From Pseudomonadales bacterium (lineage in GTDB: Bacteria > Pseudomonadota > Gammaproteobacteria > Pseudomonadales > DC-out160): DNA of 64,000 nucleotides. The translations under genes and the position numbers were made by a program. Positions within the stretch are counted from its first letter, which is position 1. The number at the start of each line of letters is the position of its first letter. Of this stretch, positions 57,536 through 64,000 are shown one piece after another. Below the pieces are notes generated by a model. It had not been told where the DNA came from. It made no database searches and was given only the letters and a program-made list of their open reading frames with translations. The stretch covers positions 248,001 to 312,000 of the forward strand of contig JAHRWA010000039.1 of assembly GCA_019090455.1 (NCBI GenBank), in the 5' to 3' direction.

Positions 57536-58216
57536 TTAAAAGTCTTCAATGATATCTACGCCTTCCGGTGGCGAGAATTCAAAGACACTGGCATCGATGG
57601 TCACATTATTTTTCACATCACTAAATTCAATGGTGGTCTGCTGTCCCAGACTATCCTTAAGGTACATTTCAAATAAGGATTGATTCTTAAAGGTCACAGT
57701 CAAAGATTCAAAAAGACCTTCTGAATCTTTGGGCTGTAATCGAAACACGACTGTCGTGTTAGCAGCATCCCCTACATTTTGTAGTCCCAATGCAGTTTCA
57801 CGCCGAATATCGAATGCTTTTGCAATTTGAGTCGGGTCACCACTTAACAATAAAGCCGGAGTATTCCCTAATCGTCGATCTAATGTCTGGACGGTTACCT
57901 GCTCTAAATCGAGATCATGTACCCATAACAATTGGCCATTGGAAATAATATTTTGGAAAAACGGTTCGCCCGTAATCCAGCGAAACTTATACGGGCGCTG
58001 AATCGTCAACTGGCCGCGCACTTCTTGCATGACATGACCACGAGCATTCAAAACCAATTGTGAGAACTGCGCATCCATACTCTGTATAGAGGCCAACATC
58101 GCGTTTAATTGTTCCACGTCCGTTTTATCGGCCCGCACGTTCAAAGACGACAATATGATAATCAGTCCTACCAACATACTTAAAAAAGTTCGATTCACCG
58201 ATATTTCTCGTTTCAT
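57536..58216 (-). CDS. lolA: outer-membrane lipoprotein carrier protein LolA
   Basis: 226 residues with a signal peptide (about 1-29, cleaved after RA). LolA ferries lipoproteins through the periplasm from LolCDE to LolB. Family features: LNAMLASIQSMDAQFSQLVL, GQLTIQRPYKFRWITGEPFF and YEDLEQVTVQTL-like DLDLEQVTVQTL. It lies 32 bp after ftsK and directly against rarA. Confidence 0.95.
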   Translation of the reverse strand: MKREISVNRTFLSMLVGLIIILSSLNVRADKTDVEQLNAMLASIQSMDAQFSQLVLNARGHVMQEVRGQLTIQRPYKFRWITGEPFFQNIISNGQLLWVHDLDLEQVTVQTLDRRLGNTPALLLSGDPTQIAKAFDIRRETALGLQNVGDAANTTVVFRLQPKDSEGLFESLTVTFKNQSLFEMYLKDSLGQQTTIEFSDVKNNVTIDASVFEFSPPEGVDIIEDF

Positions 58217-58248
58217 TTGATTAATCGCAAGTGGGAGTGCATCTCTAT

Positions 58249-60666
58249 TTATGCCTCAACCGGGGGAGGAGCCAGCACTTCTCGTTGTCCATTGGATTGC
58301 ATCTCAGTCACCACGCCGGACGCTTCCATGGATTCAATCATGCGAGCCGCTCGGTTGTAACCAATCTTAAGCCTACGCTGTACTGAGGAAATGGATGCCC
58401 GCCGTGATTGTGTAACAAATGCCACCGCTTCATCATATAAAGCGTCCTGCTCACTATCTTGCTGACCATCCGGCTCAAAGCCGGGTGCAGCTCCTGCTTC
58501 ATGGGTACCTTCTAACACTTCGGTGAGATAATCTGGTTCCCCTCTGGCCCGCCAATCATCGCACACTCGATGAACCTCTTCATCAGAGACAAAAGCACCA
58601 TGAACACGCACCGGCAATCCCGTGCCAGGAGGAAGATACAGCATATCCCCATGGCCTAACAGTTGTTCTGCACCCCCTTGATCGATAATGGTTCTGGAGT
58701 CAACTTTCGATGAGACTTGGAAAGCAATACGCGTCGGTACGTTCGCCTTAATAAGCCCAGTGATGACATCAACGGAAGGTCGTTGAGTCGCCAAGATCAA
58801 ATGTATGCCCGCGGCTCGCGCTTTTTGTGCAATACGGGCTATCAATACTTCAACCTTTTTACCCACTATCATCATCATATCGGCGAATTCATCGATCACC
58901 ACAACAATGAGAGGCAGCGTGTCTAAAGTCGGTGCCACCTCGCCTTCAATATCATTGGATTTCCATAAAGGGTCGGGGATGGGGTTTTCATTTTTAATCG
59001 CATCATTCACTTTACGATTAAAGCCCGCCAGATTTCTCACCCCCAAAGACGCCATTAATCGATAACGCCGTTCCATCTCCGCCACACACCAACGCAATGC
59101 GTTGGCTGCTTCGCTCATATCTGTCACAACAGGCGTTAATAAATGAGGGATGTCATCATAAACAGACAATTCTAACATCTTGGGATCTATCATTATCAAC
59201 CGCACTTGATCAGGCGTGCACTTGAAGAGCGTACTAATCAGCATCGCGTTTAGGCCCACAGACTTACCAGATCCAGTGGTACCCGCAACCAATAAATGTG
59301 GCATTTTTGCCAAATCGGCGACAATTGGATTGCCTGAAATATCTTTCCCTAACGCAACGGTCAAGTGCGATTGAGCATCATCGTAAGCAGACGAGGACAA
59401 GACTTCACTGAGCATGATCATCTCACGCTCCTCATTCGGTATTTCAATACCCACCACTGTCTTACCCGCTATCACTTCCACCACTCTCACACTCACGACG
59501 GCGAGAGAACGGGCCAGGTCTTTCGCCAAATTAGTGATCCGGCTCGCCTTGACTCCCGCTGCAGGCTGTATTTCAAAGCGGGTCACTACAGGTCCTGGAA
59601 TAACGGCCACAACCTCCACGACCACACCAAAATCTTTTAGTTTGATCTCCAATAATTTGGACATCCCCTCTAACGCTTCGGAGGAATATCCCTTTTTGTG
59701 ATCAGCAGCAGGTTGGTCAAGAAGACTCAAAGGCGGTAACTCTCCCTTTGATGTAGATTTGAACAAGCTCTTTTGTTTTTCTCGCTCCACTCTGGCGCTC
59801 ACCTGAATCGGCTTTGGTTTTGCGGCAATAGCCGGAGCGGGTTTCTTGTCTATTATTATTTTTTGTTGCTCAAAAATGGCCTTGCGCTCATTTTGTTTCT
59901 TCTTCTCATCAATGGTATTAATGCTTTTTTGCCAGGAGGCTCTTACAGCATTCTTCAGTTTAGAAACCCCTTCTAGGGTTAATTTACCCGTCATATCCAT
60001 CAACCAAATCCAGGACAAATCGGTAAATATAGTCATTCCGATAAAAAATAACGCCAATAGAATTAATGTCGCTCCCAACAAATTAAAACCACTCAGCATA
60101 AACTCGCCAATTACCGTTCCCAGGATACCGCCAGTGGAAGCAGGCAAGTACTCAGACTCAATAAAGTACATCTTCGCCAATCCAGTTCCTGCAACCAGGG
60201 TTAGCACAAAACCCAAAGCTCGTAGACCCGCCAAAAGCCAATTCCACCGACCACGTTCTTTATCACGAAACACCAACCAAGCCCGATAGACAATCATCAA
60301 CGGAAACAAATAAGCCAGATAACCAAACAGAGACAGCAAAACATCGGCACTCCAAGCACCTGTCTTGCCCGCTGAATTGAGTACATGCTGACTCTGCCCA
60401 ACATGCGACCATCCTGGATCTGCCGGCTGGTAAGTTGCCAATGCAATCATTAAATACGCGGAAAAAGCAAAGAAGGAAATCATGGCCCCCTCTTTGATTA
60501 ATCGAGCCAAGGGTTTTGACCAGACAGGATTATCACTAGAGTCCCAACGACCTCCACCATCAAAGTCAGCTTCGTTTCGCTTCATCGCTTTGCCTTTCTT
60601 TTTTGAGGCTCCATCTTTTTTCTTCCTTGATTTACGCTCTATGTCATGACTACTAGCAGCTTTCAA
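58249..60666 (-). CDS. ftsK: DNA translocase FtsK
   Basis: 805 residues. Four membrane segments at the N-terminus (about 60-240), a short linker, then the RecA-like motor with Walker A ([14 protein letters not shown]), Walker B ([14 protein letters not shown]) and [14 protein letters not shown], and the gamma winged-helix domain ([20 protein letters not shown]) that reads KOPS. It links division to chromosome segregation at the septum. TTG 60666 has GGGGAA close upstream; ATG 60585 with AAAGG is an alternative start. The lysine-rich first 30 residues are unusual. Confidence 0.96.
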   Translation of the reverse strand: MKAASSHDIERKSRKKKDGASKKKGKAMKRNEADFDGGGRWDSSDNPVWSKPLARLIKEGAMISFFAFSAYLMIALATYQPADPGWSHVGQSQHVLNSAGKTGAWSADVLLSLFGYLAYLFPLMIVYRAWLVFRDKERGRWNWLLAGLRALGFVLTLVAGTGLAKMYFIESEYLPASTGGILGTVIGEFMLSGFNLLGATLILLALFFIGMTIFTDLSWIWLMDMTGKLTLEGVSKLKNAVRASWQKSINTIDEKKKQNERKAIFEQQKIIIDKKPAPAIAAKPKPIQVSARVEREKQKSLFKSTSKGELPPLSLLDQPAADHKKGYSSEALEGMSKLLEIKLKDFGVVVEVVAVIPGPVVTRFEIQPAAGVKASRITNLAKDLARSLAVVSVRVVEVIAGKTVVGIEIPNEEREMIMLSEVLSSSAYDDAQSHLTVALGKDISGNPIVADLAKMPHLLVAGTTGSGKSVGLNAMLISTLFKCTPDQVRLIMIDPKMLELSVYDDIPHLLTPVVTDMSEAANALRWCVAEMERRYRLMASLGVRNLAGFNRKVNDAIKNENPIPDPLWKSNDIEGEVAPTLDTLPLIVVVIDEFADMMMIVGKKVEVLIARIAQKARAAGIHLILATQRPSVDVITGLIKANVPTRIAFQVSSKVDSRTIIDQGGAEQLLGHGDMLYLPPGTGLPVRVHGAFVSDEEVHRVCDDWRARGEPDYLTEVLEGTHEAGAAPGFEPDGQQDSEQDALYDEAVAFVTQSRRASISSVQRRLKIGYNRAARMIESMEASGVVTEMQSNGQREVLAPPPVEA

Positions 60667-60859
60667 CTAATTCCCCTTAGGGATGAGAAAATGGATAAAT
60701 TAACTTTTGCTTGCTCGAAATTCAGATATTTGAAACTCAGATCTTCTAAATCAAAGTCATCTAATCCCAGATCTTCGTGAACCTAATTGTGCGAATACGC
60801 AAAATAATTTTACAAAAAACATTGGGCTAATATGGGAGATAGCCCTCACAATTCGCATT

Positions 60860-61915
60860 CTACACCTTCAATACATCTAGCTCTATATTACCGTCCCGCA
60901 CATTAATTCCCGCCAATAAGCCCGGATGATTTTGCCAACCGTGGTTTGCTAGATGTAACGCATAAGGCAATATAGCACCCGATAAGGTTTGAGAAGCCGT
61001 TCTCGGTACTGCACCTGGTAAATTCGTAACTCCCATATGCACTACGCCATGTAACTTATAGATGGGATGGTCATAGGTTGTAGGTTTAATGGTGTCGATA
61101 CAGCCTCCCTGATCAACGGATATATCCACCAAAACAGATCCCGCCTCCATGGTTTTCACCATGGCCTCATCCACTAACGTTGGCGCTTTTGCCCCTGGCA
61201 CTAATACAGCACCCACCACTAAATCTGCCCCCTCAACGGCTTGCTTGATCGATTCTTGGAATGCATAGAGTGCCGATACGTTATTACCAATCTGTTCTGC
61301 CCTAATTAATGCAGCCTCTTTTAAGTCAAAGACTTGGACTGAGGCCCCCATTTGTGCCGCTGTATAAGCTGCATTCCAGCCAGCCACTCCACCACCCAAG
61401 ACAACAACGCGTCCTCGTTCCGCACCGGGAACACCACCAAGCAATACGCCTTTTCCTCCAGTAGCTGAATAAAGGTAATGCGAGCCGGCATGAACAGCCA
61501 CCCTACCAGCGATGCTGCTCATAGGCGCGAGCAAAGGTAATGCCCCACCCTCAACCACAGTTTCAAAGGCAATCGCCGTCAAACCAATCTGTTGCAAGGA
61601 TCGGGTAAGCTGGATATTCGCCGCTAAATGCAAAAAACAAAACAGCGTGTGGCGGCATTCCAACAAATGCAAATCTGCCTCGATCGGCTCCTTCACTTTA
61701 ATAATTAAATCTGCCTTGGAGTACAACAATTTTGCATCATCACAAACCTTAACGCCTACATTACGATAAGATTCGTCGTTGTATCCCGCTTGCTGTCCGG
61801 CACCCGACTGAATATAAACCTCGTGTCCCGCCTTCACTAACTCGGCAGCGGCATCGGGAATCAAACCGACCCGCCCTTCCTTTGGTTTGATTTCAACTGG
61901 AATTCCTACTTTCAT
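60860..61915 (-). CDS. ald: alanine dehydrogenase
   Basis: 351 residues from ATG 61915 (AAGGA upstream); the frame opens eight codons earlier. This start places the known catalytic residues at Arg15, Lys75 and His96, as in characterised alanine dehydrogenases, and the NAD-binding GGGVAGWNAA follows at about residue 170. It converts L-alanine reversibly to pyruvate and ammonia in the cytoplasm. It is somewhat shorter than the usual 370 residues, mainly at the C-terminus. It is divergent from trxB. The lrp gene often found near ftsK is absent here. Confidence 0.94.
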   Translation of the reverse strand: MKVGIPVEIKPKEGRVGLIPDAAAELVKAGHEVYIQSGAGQQAGYNDESYRNVGVKVCDDAKLLYSKADLIIKVKEPIEADLHLLECRHTLFCFLHLAANIQLTRSLQQIGLTAIAFETVVEGGALPLLAPMSSIAGRVAVHAGSHYLYSATGGKGVLLGGVPGAERGRVVVLGGGVAGWNAAYTAAQMGASVQVFDLKEAALIRAEQIGNNVSALYAFQESIKQAVEGADLVVGAVLVPGAKAPTLVDEAMVKTMEAGSVLVDISVDQGGCIDTIKPTTYDHPIYKLHGVVHMGVTNLPGAVPRTASQTLSGAILPYALHLANHGWQNHPGLLAGINVRDGNIELDVLKV

Positions 61916-63112
<1,197 letters not shown>

Positions 63113-63122
63113 GTAGTCATTT

Positions 63123-63830
63123 ATGCCTGTACCGTGGCTACACCCCCAAAAGGTTGCGTTCCCACCCACTCACCAAGCATTGGCTGAACCAAACGGTTTA
63201 TTAGCGGTAGGTGGAGATTTAAGTACCGATAGATTGTTGACAGCCTACCGACTGGGTATTTTCCCGTGGTTTGAAGATGATCAGCCTATTTTATGGTGGA
63301 CACCCTCCCCTCGCGCCGTACTATTTACTGACCAAATACATATTTCAAAAAGTTTAAAAAAAACAATACGTAAGAAACATTTTACCATTAAGGCTGACCA
63401 ACAATTTGAAGCTGTTATTGATGCCTGCGCCTCCCCTAGACAGGAAAATCAAGGCACATGGATAACCTCAGAAATGCGGCTCGCCTATATTGAATTAGCA
63501 AAAAAAGGACACGCTCATTCAGTCGAAACATACCTAGACGATCAACTCGTTGGAGGATTGTACGGAATATGCATAGGACGCATTTTTTTCGGTGAATCCA
63601 TGTTTTCGACAGAATCGGACGCATCCAAAGTCGCTTTTGTACACCTGGCTTTACGATTAAAAAAGTTTGGATTCAAGTTGATAGACTGCCAAGTGCATAG
63701 CCAGCATCTGGCTAGCTTAGGTGCAAATGAAATTGAAAGATCTGATTTCGAAACTATTTTAACTCGGTACATAGAGGAAAGAGACTACGATTCTAATGCT
63801 CTCTGGGATAGAATCGAAAATTGGAACTGA
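63123..63830 (+). CDS. aat: leucyl/phenylalanyl-tRNA--protein transferase
   Basis: 235 residues. It adds Leu or Phe to proteins with N-terminal Lys or Arg, marking them for ClpAP. Typical features: [40 protein letters not shown], and [19 protein letters not shown] near the active site. Normal length. Probably cotranscribed with trxB. Confidence 0.96.
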   Translation: MPVPWLHPQKVAFPPTHQALAEPNGLLAVGGDLSTDRLLTAYRLGIFPWFEDDQPILWWTPSPRAVLFTDQIHISKSLKKTIRKKHFTIKADQQFEAVIDACASPRQENQGTWITSEMRLAYIELAKKGHAHSVETYLDDQLVGGLYGICIGRIFFGESMFSTESDASKVAFVHLALRLKKFGFKLIDCQVHSQHLASLGANEIERSDFETILTRYIEERDYDSNALWDRIENWN

Positions 63831-63985
63831 CAAGAATTGTTCCGAATACCTAATAGAATGGCTGCACTATTAGCCCTATTCGGTAAAATTGCCAACCTGA
63901 GCATTGGCGGAAATAACTATTTATGACGATAATAGACAACAGTTAACAACACGAGCATGTTCCTTACCGTAAAGGAAAATTTAAA

Positions 63986-64000
63986 TGACGGCTGATCTGG
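63986..64000 (+). CDS. start of next gene, probably arginyl/leucyl-tRNA transferase (bpt/ate)
   Basis: ATG 63986 follows AAAGGA by nine bases and reads MTADL before the window ends. In related genomes the gene after aat is bpt/ate, whose product often begins MT. Identification rests on gene order only. Confidence 0.4.

Overview
The window reads as chromosome of a gammaproteobacterium. Two backbone blocks keep an order I know from Pseudomonas-type genomes: gacA-uvrC-pgsA followed by tRNA-Gly, tRNA-Cys and tRNA-Leu, and tRNA-Ser, yccA-like, tusDCBE, cysG-serS-crcB-rarA-lolA-ftsK, ald, trxB, aat. Base composition looks moderately AT-rich by eye. The many TonB receptors, lipoproteins and two chemoreceptors suit a free-living aquatic or soil bacterium. 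No species is assigned.

Region 1 (1-20 kb), surface and sensory functions: the end of an unknown gene; a very large chemoreceptor with tandem HAMP repeats; a 908-residue exported protein made of about 35-40 short aromatic-proline-aromatic repeats; a nitroreductase; a convergent operon for a TraF-like outer-membrane protein and a large lipoprotein; a four-gene DUF3348-DUF802-OmpA-DUF2894 operon that looks like a MotAB/ZorAB-type ion-driven motor with a long coiled-coil arm; a polytopic membrane protein; and an esterase lipoprotein.

Region 2 (20-36.5 kb), iron uptake and genome decay: two complete FecI-type sigma / FecR-type regulator pairs, each behind a good Fur-box candidate; three full TonB-dependent receptors with N-terminal signalling domains; and a PepSY membrane protein. 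Between them lie broken copies: a sigma-FecR chimera, a receptor with its middle deleted, receptor-tail and signalling-domain scraps, a copy of the esterase 3' end, a RAYT transposase cassette with inverted repeats, and a decayed Fic gene.

Region 3 (36.7-41 kb), backbone: tRNA-Leu, tRNA-Cys, tRNA-Gly, pgsA, uvrC and gacA/uvrY, all on the minus strand.

Region 4 (41.0-48.2 kb), a 7.2-kb integrative element in the 3' end of tRNA-Ser: a 16-bp direct repeat at both ends, a tyrosine integrase beside the left end, 12-bp-spaced GACGGT repeats just inside both ends (probable integrase arm sites), an AlpA-like regulator, a small regulator-like protein, a RepA-type ATPase, an unknown protein coupled to the integrase, and three exported cargo proteins, one with a VPLPA/PEP-CTERM-like tail.

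Region 5 (48.2-64 kb), backbone: tRNA-Ser, Bax-inhibitor-1 family protein, tusDCBE for tRNA 2-thiouridine, a second chemoreceptor, the ftsK-to-cysG operon, alanine dehydrogenase, thioredoxin reductase, aat, and the first codons of what is probably bpt/ate.
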